Source of the DNA: Candidatus Hadarchaeales archaeon
GTDB lineage: Archaea > Hadarchaeota > Hadarchaeia > Hadarchaeales > WYZ-LMO6
Direction of reading: 5' to 3'
Length of the DNA: 64,000 bases
Assembly (NCBI GenBank): GCA_038736355.1
Contig: JAVYML010000002.1
Coordinates: forward strand, 1 to 64,000
The notes under the pieces are model-generated. The model searched no databases, was not told the DNA's origin, and was given only the letters and a program-made list of their open reading frames with translations. The translations under genes were made by a program, and so were the position numbers. Positions 16,070 to 24,379 of the stretch are shown one piece after another; position 1 is the stretch's first letter; each line of letters opens with the position of its first letter.

Positions 16070-16687
16070 GTGGACTCTTTGAGGATAGGCGTTCTGGGAC
16101 TGCAGGGAGCCGTTTCGGAACATCTCCTCTCCCTCAGGAGGGCCCTGAAGGTCTTGGGCATGAAGGGTGAAGCCCTTTGGGTGAGCAGGAAGGAGCAACT
16201 GGATGGTCTGGAGGGTCTCATCCTCCCGGGAGGGGAGAGCACCACCATAGGTAAACTCATGGTAACTACAGGAATCTTCGATAGGATTCAGGAGGAGGCG
16301 AGGAAAGGTCTACCCCTGATGGGGACCTGCGCCGGGATGATCCTCCTGGCGAAGGAGGGTGATGAGGAAGTGAGGAGGACGGGACAACCCCTCCTGGGTC
16401 TCATGGACATGAAAGTGATCAGGAACGCCTTCGGTAGACAGAGGGAATCCTTTGAAGCCGATCTGAGGGTGGAGGGTCTGAAGGGGGGACCCTTCAGGGG
16501 CGTTTTCATAAGGGCCCCCATCGTGGAGCGTCTGTGGGGAGAAGCCAGGGCAATAGCGGAATTCGAGGGTAAGATCGTGGGGGTAAGGCAGGGAAAGATG
16601 CTGGCCCTGAGCTTCCATCCTGAGCTCACTTCCGATACCAGAATACACGAGTACTTCTTACAACTGTGCAGGGGAGGAAGGCCCTAA
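16070..16687 (+). CDS. pdxT: Pyridoxal 5'-phosphate synthase glutaminase subunit PdxT
   Basis: The class I glutaminase that feeds ammonia to PdxS. The 205-residue protein shows the PdxT signatures GVLGLQGAVSEHL, LILPGGESTTIGKL, the nucleophile Cys in LMGTCAGMILLA, FGRQRESFEADL, GVFIRAPIV and the catalytic His in ALSFHPELTSD. The start is GTG at 16070. Its stop interlocks with that of the convergent small gene through CTAA at 16684-16687. Confidence 0.97.
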   Translation: MDSLRIGVLGLQGAVSEHLLSLRRALKVLGMKGEALWVSRKEQLDGLEGLILPGGESTTIGKLMVTTGIFDRIQEEARKGLPLMGTCAGMILLAKEGDEEVRRTGQPLLGLMDMKVIRNAFGRQRESFEADLRVEGLKGGPFRGVFIRAPIVERLWGEARAIAEFEGKIVGVRQGKMLALSFHPELTSDTRIHEYFLQLCRGGRP

Positions 16688-16884
16688 CCCGTGCTGTCGA
16701 ACTTCCTCATCCTGAGTTCTTTCTTCTTCTGGTCTATCTCCACCAAAAGATAATCGCCGGGTTTGAAGGGAAAGGCTGAGTCCCTCACCAGCTCGGTGGG
16801 GAGGTAGATGAAGAACTTATCGTACTCCTTCTCCCCCGTCTTCGTGGGCCTGTTGATCAGCCTTCCTCTTCCCTTGGAAGCCAT
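16684..16884 (-). CDS. Small AbrB-like protein (66 aa)
   Basis: A 66-residue basic protein, MASKGRGRLINRP..., whose central part (KFFIYLPTELVRDSAFPFKPGDYLLVEID) resembles the swapped-hairpin AbrB/SpoVT fold used by archaeal DNA-binding proteins and antitoxins. The resemblance is by strand pattern only. I chose the ATG at 16884, rather than the longer open frame to 17016, because a TATA sequence lies 23-30 bases upstream of it, fitting a leaderless transcript. No toxin partner is adjacent. Confidence 0.7.
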   Translation of the reverse strand: MASKGRGRLINRPTKTGEKEYDKFFIYLPTELVRDSAFPFKPGDYLLVEIDQKKKELRMRKFDSTG

Positions 16885-16906
16885 CCCTACGCTTCCCACG
16901 AATTCC

Positions 16907-16914
16907 TTTATAGG
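16907..16914 (-). promoter_or_regulatory. TATA box of the AbrB-like gene
   Basis: The minus strand reads CCTATAAA ending 23 bases before the ATG at 16884, the spacing expected for an archaeal TATA element driving a leaderless mRNA. Confidence 0.55.
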
Positions 16915-17047
16915 CTTTCCGGTTTTCCCTTCCCTTTTAAATGGGAGGACAGTTTGGTACCCCAATGTTATAAAAAGGGGGAAATCTTGGGGAAGGGTAA
17001 AAATTTGTTGACACAAAGTTTAAACCTTGGATTGAAAAGAAAAAACG

Positions 17048-17188
17048 GTGCAATCCCAAGAAAAAAGGAAAAACTGCCCGGAATGTGGGGCTGAATTCTA
17101 CTCAACTTTAGGGTTGGTCCTCCATCTACAACAACACGGCTATTCCAAAAGGGAAGCTTGGGAGAAGGCCAGGAAAGCTCAGAAATAA
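17048..17188 (+). CDS. C2H2-type zinc-finger micro-protein (46 aa)
   Basis: A GTG-started frame of 46 codons ending at TAA 17186-17188. The product has CPECGAEF followed by a LGLVLHLQQHG helix, giving Cys-x2-Cys-x12-His-x3/4-His spacing (Cys10, Cys13, His26, His30), then a basic tail YSKREAWEKARKAQK. This is a classical single C2H2 zinc finger, a type common among small archaeal proteins. An in-frame TGA lies just upstream and a TATA-like TTATAAAAAG lies at 16968-16977. Its end overlaps the convergent sppA stop by 10 bases. Confidence 0.72.
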   Translation: MQSQEKRKNCPECGAEFYSTLGLVLHLQQHGYSKREAWEKARKAQK

Positions 17189-17928
17189 ACCAGTCGGTAG
17201 GTACCCTTCTTCAACCCAGCGAACTCCTCCACCTTGTCCACCGCATCCTTGAAGGTACCAAGCCCGTCCACCAAACCGAGGGCCAAAGCCTCCGTTCCGT
17301 AAACGGTGGAACCATCCTTGAGGGACTCGAGCACGTTCTCCAACTGGGGACGGTTGCGCTTGATGCGGTCCGTCATCTCCCTCAGCATGTTCTCCACCAG
17401 GCTCTGCAGATACCTATTCTCCTCCGGAGTCGGACTCCTATACCATGCCCCCATGTCCTTGAGTTCCCCCGTACACCACCTGTAGTACTTTATTCCCTCC
17501 TTCTCCAGCCAGTTCTCATAGCTCACCCAAATGGCTATCACCCCCAAACCCGCAGTGAGGGTGGTGCTACGGGCGAAAAGATACCGAGCAGGAGTGGAGA
17601 GGAGGTAGGCACCGGAGGTGGCATACTCCTTCATGCTGACCACCACCGGCTTCTCGGAGGCGAGCTTGCGCATGACCGCCTCCGTCTCAAAACAGGCCTG
17701 AACGGTTCCACCCGGACTGTTCACTTCCACCACCACTCCCTTCACCCGAGAATCCCTCAGGGCCCTATCGAGGAGATCCGCATACCTGAAGTCTTCCACC
17801 TCCCCCTCCACCCTTATCACGACCACCTTGTCCTTGGGGCCCAAGAAATGGAGAGAGGCGAAGGAGAGGGAGGAAAGCAGGAGCAGGGCCACCAATCCCC
17901 AGAGATACTGTTTCTTCTTGTTCCTCAT
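17179..17928 (-). CDS. sppA: Membrane-anchored SppA-like serine protease (S49)
   Basis: A 249-residue ClpP-fold protease of family S49, thought to cut signal peptides or other peptides within or at the membrane. It has one N-terminal membrane anchor (residues 8-28), the strand-turn NSPGGTV (about 69-75) and the nucleophile region EYATSGAYLLSTPA (Ser near 107), then TGELKDMGAW with a candidate general-base lysine. It is short, as in other archaeal S49 proteins. It lies 22 bases downstream of rad50 on the same strand. Confidence 0.88.
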   Translation of the reverse strand: MRNKKKQYLWGLVALLLLSSLSFASLHFLGPKDKVVVIRVEGEVEDFRYADLLDRALRDSRVKGVVVEVNSPGGTVQACFETEAVMRKLASEKPVVVSMKEYATSGAYLLSTPARYLFARSTTLTAGLGVIAIWVSYENWLEKEGIKYYRWCTGELKDMGAWYRSPTPEENRYLQSLVENMLREMTDRIKRNRPQLENVLESLKDGSTVYGTEALALGLVDGLGTFKDAVDKVEEFAGLKKGTYRLVYF

Positions 17929-17950
17929 CTTTTTTTCTCGTACTCCAGCC

Positions 17951-20332
17951 TTAAAACATCTCGGGAAGGGAAATTTGTTCCACCATCGTGGGTCCTTCCC
18001 TATCCTTATCCCTATAGAACCGATAGAGGTAACCGCTCACGGCGGCCTCCAGTCTCTCCTCGTGGGTGATGAGCAGAACCTGACGCACCAGAGAAGGAAG
18101 ACGTTCCCTTAAAACCCTCGCCAGCTCTTGGATGGCTTCGGCATCCAAGTTGTGGGTGGGTTCATCCAGCACGATCCAACCAAGGCCTGGGGCTAAAACC
18201 CTAGCCAGGGCTACCCTGATCACGAAACATGCATCCGTCCTTTCTCCTCCGCTGGCCACTCCTTCGAGGGGAAGCCAGTTGCCCTTTCTGTCCCTGAGTT
18301 CGAATTCGTAGTTCCCCTCCTCATCCACCGAGAGTCTGAGAGAGGTATAATCCCCATACGGATAAACTTCCTGCCAGAGATCTTCCATCAGCTGGTTTAC
18401 CTGCTCCACGAAGAGCGAACGCATGAGGGCTTGAGTCCTGGAAAGGGCGGTTTGGATGAGTCCCAAGGCTTCTGAGGCTTCCTTGAGCTTTAGGGCTTCG
18501 AGCTCCAGTTTCTGCAGCTCGAGGAGGTTTTCCTTCAGGAGTTCCATCCTTTCCCCTTCCTCCTTCAGGATCCTCTCCAAACCCCTGAGCTCCCCCCTCA
18601 CGCCCTCCAGCTGGGAGGAGAGGGCTTCCTTTTCTTCCCTCATCCTCCTCACCTCATCCTCCTTGTACCTCCTTTCCAGCTCCCAGAGCTCCCTCTGGAA
18701 ATGGAGGCGCTGGACCTGTCTTTCCCTGAGCTGCCTTTCAAGTTCAAAGAAGCTCTTGGCCATCTCCAATCGGTTCTTGGCTTCCTGACAGTTTCTCCAG
18801 CTTTCCTCCCTCTTTTCCTCCGCCTTCCTGTGCTTTTCCTTTAAGACCTTCAACTCCTCCTCGCAGGTCTCCAATTCCCTTTCCTTCTCCCTCCTTTCCC
18901 CCTCCAACCTCTCCAGTTCCTTCCTCAACTCGGGCAGTTCCTTCAGTTCCCCCTCTATTCTCCTTACTTCCCTATCGAGTTCGGAAAGCCTTTTCACCTC
19001 TTCCCTCAGCTTCCTCAGCTCGGTCTGTAGCTCGACCTTCCTCGCTGCCAATTCTTCCAGTTCCCTCTTGCGCTTCTCCACGAGGGCCTCCTTTCTCTCC
19101 CTTCCCAGAGGGGCTTCACAGACGGGGCAGGAAGGGCCGGCGGAAAGGAGCTCCCTCAATCCCCTCCCCACTTCTCCCTCCCTAGCCTCCACCTTGGCCA
19201 GTTCCTTCCCAACCTCCTCCATCCTTTTTCCAGTTTCCTCCAGTCTCGAGGGAAGCTCCCTCGCCCCCTTTTCCTCCAACCACTTCTCCTTCCCCTCCTT
19301 CTCCCTCACCCTCCGTTCCAGTTCCTTCCTCCTCTCCTCCCTTTCCCTCAACTCCGCCCTCAGGGTTCCCACCCTCCTTTCCAGGGAAAGGAGTTCCAAG
19401 CGTAATCTTTCCTCTTCCTCCTTGGCCTCGGAGAGGATCCTCTCCGCCTCCCTCCCCTCCCTCTCCAAGACTTCCAAATCGGAAATTCTACCCAGCTTGG
19501 ATTTCATTTCCTCCAACTGCTTCTGGAGCTGTTCGATCCTAGCCCCTTCCTCCTTCTCCCTAATCCTGAGCCTCTCCACCCTTCTCCCCAGCTCCTCCAG
19601 TTCTTCCAGCTTCCTCTTCACCTCTTCCAGCCTGGAGGAAAGTCTCCCCTCCTCACGCTTCATTTCCGCCATCCTCTTCTCATCCTCCTCCTTCTTCCTC
19701 CTCAGCTCTTCCAGCTGCTTGAGGAGGGTCCCCCTGTCCCTTCCCTCCACCATCCTTTTCTTTTCCTTGGCCTCTTCCAAGAGTCTCCTAGAAAGGGATC
19801 CGAGCTTCTGACGGGCTTCCTCCAACCTATCCATGCCCGTCAGCTCATCTATCTTCTTCTTCCTCTCCGAAGGAGAAAGGAGGAGGAAGTAATCGAGCCT
19901 GTTCTGCTGGGAGTAAACGGCCCTTTCAAAAAGTTCGTAGCTCACCCCCAGTAACTTTTCCACCATCTCCGTGACCTTTCCGGCCGTTGACCCTTCCACC
20001 AAAGTACCATCCGCCTTCCTCAGCTCCGCGGAGGTTCCACCCTTCCTCCTTATCACCCTCCTCACCAGATACTCCTCACCCGTGGGAAGCATGAACCCAA
20101 CTTCTATTTCCGCCAACTCCGCGGGCTCCGGCTTGCTCCTGATCAGATCCTCCTGCTTTATCCCCCTCTCCCTGAGCCCGGGAATCTTGCCGAAGAGGCC
20201 CATCGAAATGGCTTCCAGCACGCTGCTCTTCCCACTCCCCATCCCCCCCACCAGCAAGTTGGTGCCGTCACCGAACCTCAATTCGGTTTGGGCATGCGAT
20301 TTCCAGTCTTTCAGTCTTACGCGGGTGATCAT
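17951..20332 (-). CDS. rad50: Rad50 DNA repair ATPase
   Basis: An SMC-like ATPase that with Mre11 tethers and processes double-strand breaks. The N-terminal half has the P-loop GGMGSGKSSVLEA (about residues 29-41) and the Q-loop region YSQQNRLDYFL; long coiled coils flank the zinc hook CPVC at residues 402-405; the C-terminal half has the signature ASGGERTDACFVIRVALARV and Walker B WIVLDEPTHNLD with the D-loop. At 793 residues it is slightly short because the coils are short. Its ATG overlaps the mre11 stop in ATGA. Confidence 0.97.
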   Translation of the reverse strand: MITRVRLKDWKSHAQTELRFGDGTNLLVGGMGSGKSSVLEAISMGLFGKIPGLRERGIKQEDLIRSKPEPAELAEIEVGFMLPTGEEYLVRRVIRRKGGTSAELRKADGTLVEGSTAGKVTEMVEKLLGVSYELFERAVYSQQNRLDYFLLLSPSERKKKIDELTGMDRLEEARQKLGSLSRRLLEEAKEKKRMVEGRDRGTLLKQLEELRRKKEEDEKRMAEMKREEGRLSSRLEEVKRKLEELEELGRRVERLRIREKEEGARIEQLQKQLEEMKSKLGRISDLEVLEREGREAERILSEAKEEEERLRLELLSLERRVGTLRAELREREERRKELERRVREKEGKEKWLEEKGARELPSRLEETGKRMEEVGKELAKVEAREGEVGRGLRELLSAGPSCPVCEAPLGRERKEALVEKRKRELEELAARKVELQTELRKLREEVKRLSELDREVRRIEGELKELPELRKELERLEGERREKERELETCEEELKVLKEKHRKAEEKREESWRNCQEAKNRLEMAKSFFELERQLRERQVQRLHFQRELWELERRYKEDEVRRMREEKEALSSQLEGVRGELRGLERILKEEGERMELLKENLLELQKLELEALKLKEASEALGLIQTALSRTQALMRSLFVEQVNQLMEDLWQEVYPYGDYTSLRLSVDEEGNYEFELRDRKGNWLPLEGVASGGERTDACFVIRVALARVLAPGLGWIVLDEPTHNLDAEAIQELARVLRERLPSLVRQVLLITHEERLEAAVSGYLYRFYRDKDREGPTMVEQISLPEMF

Positions 20333-21603
20333 CTCTCCCCCTCCAGCTCTATCTCCACCATCTTCCTGACGAAGGCCCTCACCTTCTCCTCCACCTCTCC
20401 CTCCTTTCCCTCCAGCATGAGGGTGTAGAGACTCCTGGCTTCGAGCCCATAGGAATACTTCAGCTCAGAGAGTTGTTGCTCCAAAAGCCTCAGGGTCATC
20501 TCCTCGAGTGAACGAGCATCCTTCAACCTCTCCAAAACCTCCCTCCTAACTTCCTCCTGTGGGGAGGAGAGGTCTTCCTTGCTTATCACGAGTAAAGCCC
20601 TGTCCGAAAACTCCTCCACCAAAGATGAGTCTTCGAAGTCTCCCTTCTTCCCCCTCGCCAACCTTCCCTTCAACCTCAGGCGGATGAGCGGGAGCTTTTT
20701 CATGTTCCTCCTCCTCGAGGAAAGGAGGGTTTCCACCCTTTCCCTCACCCTCTCCTGCAGCTGATGGACATCCATTCCCTCCGCATCCACCTCTTCATAG
20801 AAGAAGTCGCGGGGAGTCTCCAATTCCACGAAACGCGGTCTTCCCCCCTCCACCAAGTAAAAGCCCTTCTGGCTCTGGGCTTCTATCGGAAGGAGCTGTG
20901 TCCTTTCCGTGCTTCCGGGGAAGAGGAGGGGCCTTCCCCAGACACTGGCCTCGGCCCTGTAATGCACGTGTCCGCAGAGGTAGAGGTCGAAACCCTTTGG
21001 AAGGTCCTCGGGAAAGATACCCGGGGACTCCTCGGTTGAAAAAACGTACTGGCCTAGGGACTGATGAAGCATGAGCACGTTGAAGGCACCCTCCACGGGC
21101 TTGGGATTCCAAGTTTGCAAAAAGCTCTTCGAATATCTCTCCGGAACGTGGCTCATACCATGGACTGCCACCCTTCCTCCCGGACCCTCAAAGATCACGG
21201 TTTCCCTGTGGAGGTGGATGAGCATTCCAGCCGCCTCCAACACTTCCACCGGATTCTTCAATCCTTCCGTCCTGCTCTCATGGTTTCCATGAAGGGCCAC
21301 CACCGGGATTCCCTGCAGGGAGAGGGGTGAGATTTCCTTTTCCTCCTTCCCCTTCACCCCAACCAACCTCATCCTTCCCTCGGCCATCCTAGGAAGGGTA
21401 AAGAGTCTCATTGCCTTGGCCCACACCTCATGCCTGGGAGCCCTAGTGTCGAAGAGATCTCCCAACAGGAGGATGAGGTCCACATCTCCCTCCACGGCCT
21501 TCCGCAACGCTTCCTCGGCCTGATCGAAGGGATCTTCCTCCCTTTGAGTGCCCCATTTTGCTCCCAGGTGGGTATCCCCTATCACGGCGAGCTTCAAGTT
21601 CAT
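20329..21603 (-). CDS. mre11: Mre11 double-strand break repair nuclease
   Basis: The manganese-dependent nuclease partner of Rad50. The 424-residue protein has the phosphoesterase motifs in order: GDTHLGAKW (residues 9-17), LLGDLFDTRAP, GNHESR after VVALH, HQSLGQ, and CGHVHYRAE. The C-terminal part (about 300-424) is the Rad50-binding and DNA-capping region. It begins the mre11-rad50-sppA operon and diverges from rfcL. HerA and NurA, often linked to this pair in archaea, are not in the window. Confidence 0.97.
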   Translation of the reverse strand: MNLKLAVIGDTHLGAKWGTQREEDPFDQAEEALRKAVEGDVDLILLLGDLFDTRAPRHEVWAKAMRLFTLPRMAEGRMRLVGVKGKEEKEISPLSLQGIPVVALHGNHESRTEGLKNPVEVLEAAGMLIHLHRETVIFEGPGGRVAVHGMSHVPERYSKSFLQTWNPKPVEGAFNVLMLHQSLGQYVFSTEESPGIFPEDLPKGFDLYLCGHVHYRAEASVWGRPLLFPGSTERTQLLPIEAQSQKGFYLVEGGRPRFVELETPRDFFYEEVDAEGMDVHQLQERVRERVETLLSSRRRNMKKLPLIRLRLKGRLARGKKGDFEDSSLVEEFSDRALLVISKEDLSSPQEEVRREVLERLKDARSLEEMTLRLLEQQLSELKYSYGLEARSLYTLMLEGKEGEVEEKVRAFVRKMVEIELEGER

Positions 21604-21694
21604 TCCCCCTTTCTTTTTTCCGCCATCCTTTAACCCATGGGGTGAAAGTATTCTCCTGTCAAGGGCTTTATCCCTGTGGGGCCAAAAATCTACG

Positions 21695-22912
21695 ATGTTC
21701 CTTCCCTGGTCCGAGAAATACAGACCAAAGAAACTGAGCGAAGTGGTGGGACAAAAGGCTGCCCTCCAGAAGGTGAAGGAGTGGGTGGAGGGCTGGAAGA
21801 GGGGAAAACCCGAAAAGAGGGCGCTCTTGCTCTACGGCGCCCCCGGAACGGGAAAGACCTCCATCGCCGAGGCCCTGGCGGGAGAGGAGGGATGGGATGC
21901 CATCCAGCTGAACGCCAGCGACCAGAGAACCTTTGAGGTATTGAAGAGGGTGGCGGGGGAGGCTGCCGCCACGGGTACCCTCACGGGAAAGAAGGGTGAG
22001 AAGAGGCTGGTGATCCTGGACGAAGCCGACAACCTTCACCCTCACGAGGACAGGGGGGGATACAGGGCGGTGAAGGAAATCCTGGAGACCACCAAGAATC
22101 CCATCATCCTCACCGCCAACGATCGCAGGAACTTACCGCAGGAAATTCGGGAGCTCTGTTTGGAAGTGAACCTGAGACGCTTCACCCCTTCAGAAATAGA
22201 GGAGATCCTCAGGAGGATCTGCCTGAAGGAGGGAATAGAGGTGGATCCGATGGTACTGAAGAGGATTGCGGAAACCAGCAGGGGTGACGCGAGGGCTGCC
22301 ATCAACGACCTCCAAACCTCCTGCGGGGCCAAAAGAAAATGCGGGATCCAAGATTTGGCCCTCTACTTGAGGGACCTGGAAACCAACGTCTTCGAGGTTT
22401 TGGGAAAACTGCCCCATGTGGACTCGGTGGAGAAGGGGAGGAGGCTGGTGATGGAACTGGACCTTCCCCCCGATGAGTTCCTGGGGTGGGTAACGGAGAA
22501 CCTCCCCCCTGCCCTCTCTCCCAAGGATAGGGCCAGGCTCTACGATGCCCTCTCGAAGGTGGAGATCTTCCTATCGAGGGCGGTCAGGAGAGGGCACTAC
22601 GGGATGTGGAGCTACGCTTCGGAAATAATGGGTGCCGGTCCAGCCCTCCTGAGGGAAGGGGAACTTTCCCCAAGAAGGCCCCAGTATCCGAGCTCCGCCC
22701 TCTTCTACGCCAGAACGAGGGGGAAGAGGGCCCTCCGGGACTCGATAGCCAAGAAGTGGGCCCTCCGCTCCCATACCTCCTCCAGGAGGTGCAGGGAGGA
22801 ATTGGGGTATCTGGCCCTGATGGTGGAGGGGAAGATGGGGGAGAAAATCATCGGGGAGTTGGAACTCACGGAACAGGAGAGGGAATACCTGAAGAGCCTG
22901 GTGAAGACTTGA
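21695..22912 (+). CDS. rfcL: Replication factor C large subunit
   Basis: The clamp-loader subunit that opens PCNA at primer ends. The true start is the ATG at 21695 (405 residues), which begins MFLPWSEKYRPKKLSEVVGQ as in other RfcL; the frame upstream is a chance extension into mre11. Walker A GAPGTGKTS (about residues 49-57), Walker B LVILDEADN, sensor 1 LTANDRR and the arginine region GDARAAINDLQ are visible. It is shorter than many RfcL proteins, with a reduced C-terminal tail ending ELTEQEREYLKSLVKT. Confidence 0.95.
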   Translation: MFLPWSEKYRPKKLSEVVGQKAALQKVKEWVEGWKRGKPEKRALLLYGAPGTGKTSIAEALAGEEGWDAIQLNASDQRTFEVLKRVAGEAAATGTLTGKKGEKRLVILDEADNLHPHEDRGGYRAVKEILETTKNPIILTANDRRNLPQEIRELCLEVNLRRFTPSEIEEILRRICLKEGIEVDPMVLKRIAETSRGDARAAINDLQTSCGAKRKCGIQDLALYLRDLETNVFEVLGKLPHVDSVEKGRRLVMELDLPPDEFLGWVTENLPPALSPKDRARLYDALSKVEIFLSRAVRRGHYGMWSYASEIMGAGPALLREGELSPRRPQYPSSALFYARTRGKRALRDSIAKKWALRSHTSSRRCREELGYLALMVEGKMGEKIIGELELTEQEREYLKSLVKT

Positions 22913-22914
22913 AG

Positions 22915-24000
22915 GTGGTAAAGAATCTGAGGTTGGGGAAGCTGGTCACGGATCTCCCCAACCGTGGGGTTCCAGTGTATGGCTGGTTTCCCCTCAAGGA
23001 AGCCTTCTCCAGGTCCCTTGTGGTGATGCTCCTTCAGAACCTCTGGATGGGAAGGGGCGATAGGGTACTGGACCCCTTTTGCGGGAAGGGAACCACCCTC
23101 CTAGCATGCAAGGAGCTGGGGGTGGACGCGGTGGGTTATGAGGTACATCCCCTTCTCCTCTTCCTCTGCAGGGTGGAGACGAGGGATTACGACCTCTCCT
23201 CCCTGAGGAAGGCGGGGAAGGAGCTCCTCTCCACTCCCTTTCATCCCCCCAGCACCTCCCCTCCGAAATTCCTGCAGAAGTTCTTCCATCCCGGTGTTCT
23301 CCAGGATCTCCTCTTCTTCAGGGAGGAAATCCTCAAAAGGGAGGAAGGGGAGAGAGAGTTCCTCCTCACGGCCCTCATGCTGGCGGCGGTGGAGAGTAGC
23401 TGGGCCTTCAGGGATGGGGAGGTGCTGAAGGTCAGGAAGAGGAAAACCCCTCCCCTGAGGGAAGCCCTGGCCAGGAGAATAGGATGGATGTGTGATGATC
23501 TGGAAAAGCTGGGAACGAAGAGGGTGGACCTCACCATCGTGGAAGGGGATGCCAGGGAAATGGAGGTGGAGGAGGAAGCCTTCGACGCCGTGATCACCTC
23601 TCCACCCTATCCCGGAAAGCTGGAATATGTCCATGCATATCGGTTGGAGGAGGAAATCCTGGGCCTCCCCCCACCCCCACCGGAAAAACTGTTGGGGGTG
23701 AGAATGGAGGAGGGGGAACCCAAGTTCGAGAGGGAAGCCTATCTGGAAGACCTCTCAAAGGTGGTGGAAAAACTGTATGTGGCCTGTGTGGAGGGGGGGG
23801 AGGTGGCGATGGTGATCTCCGATGGATGCTTCCCGAACGAGGGTGGTGTCTTCGAAGTCTTCACCCCCGTCTGCGAGATTGCGGAGAGGGCAGGCTTCAA
23901 GGTGAGGAAGGCCACCATCGTGAACGAGAGGTTCTGCACCACACCCTCCAGGAAGAAGCTGGGGATCATGAGGGAGTACCTGCTCCAGTGGAGGAAGTAG
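22915..24000 (+). CDS. SAM-dependent amino-methyltransferase (DNA or RNA), SPPY type
   Basis: A protein of about 361 residues with SAM-binding motif I VLDPFCGKGTTLLACKELG (near residue 42) followed 150 residues later by the catalytic TSPPYPGKLEY. That motif order resembles N6-adenine or N2-guanine methyltransferases, and the DPFCGKGTT form is shared with COG0863/COG1041 proteins. The target (DNA, tRNA or rRNA) cannot be decided. No restriction enzyme is adjacent. The start is uncertain: GTG at 22915, or TTG at 22909 overlapping the rfcL stop. It is cotranscribed with rfcL and overlaps the convergent arsC-like gene by 35 bases. Confidence 0.8.
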   Translation: MVKNLRLGKLVTDLPNRGVPVYGWFPLKEAFSRSLVVMLLQNLWMGRGDRVLDPFCGKGTTLLACKELGVDAVGYEVHPLLLFLCRVETRDYDLSSLRKAGKELLSTPFHPPSTSPPKFLQKFFHPGVLQDLLFFREEILKREEGEREFLLTALMLAAVESSWAFRDGEVLKVRKRKTPPLREALARRIGWMCDDLEKLGTKRVDLTIVEGDAREMEVEEEAFDAVITSPPYPGKLEYVHAYRLEEEILGLPPPPPEKLLGVRMEEGEPKFEREAYLEDLSKVVEKLYVACVEGGEVAMVISDGCFPNEGGVFEVFTPVCEIAERAGFKVRKATIVNERFCTTPSRKKLGIMREYLLQWRK

Positions 24001-24379
24001 CCAGCCTCCCGACCAGTTCGAGCACTCTCCTCTTTATCTCCCCCACCACCCTCCTGGCCTCCCCTGGCTCCATGTCCGCCGGGTCGGGGAGTTCCCACCT
24101 CTCCACGGGAGCATGCACGACGGGACATCGCGCCCCGCAGACCACCACTACCATATCAGCTCCCTCGAGGAGTTCGCGGGTGAGGAAGCGAGGCTTCCTG
24201 TCGCCCAGCTCTATCCCCTCTTCCCTCACGAGCTCGGCGGCGATGGGGTGTACGACCTGAGCGGGGGAGATTCCGGCACTCACCGCTCTCCACCCCTTGG
24301 GTGCATATCTGTTGAAGTAGGCCTCTGCCACCACACTCCTAAAACTGTTCTCCACACAGACGAAAAGAACGGTCCTCAT
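23966..24379 (-). CDS. Low-molecular-weight phosphatase / arsenate reductase family protein
   Basis: A 137-residue protein whose P-loop CVENSFRS (Cys8 to Arg14, C-x5-R) and acidic ELPDPADM segment match the LMW-PTP/ArsC family. Additional cysteines in VVVCGARCPV match the redox pair of thioredoxin-coupled ArsC, so arsenate reduction is more likely than tyrosine dephosphorylation. It is the last gene of the leftward Mo-cofactor operon; its ATG overlaps the stop of the DUF438 gene. Confidence 0.85.
   Translation of the reverse strand: MRTVLFVCVENSFRSVVAEAYFNRYAPKGWRAVSAGISPAQVVHPIAAELVREEGIELGDRKPRFLTRELLEGADMVVVVCGARCPVVHAPVERWELPDPADMEPGEARRVVGEIKRRVLELVGRLATSSTGAGTPS

Noticed and set aside
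21548-21694. 49-residue N-terminal extension of RfcL
   Set aside because: The extension overlaps the divergent mre11 start and its composition is unlike protein; the family start PWSEKYRPK lies right after the ATG at 21695.
22606-22914. N-terminal extension of the methyltransferase inside rfcL
   Set aside because: It overlaps the C-terminal part of RfcL in another frame and has the Gly/Arg/Glu-rich character of a shadow frame; homology starts after 22915.
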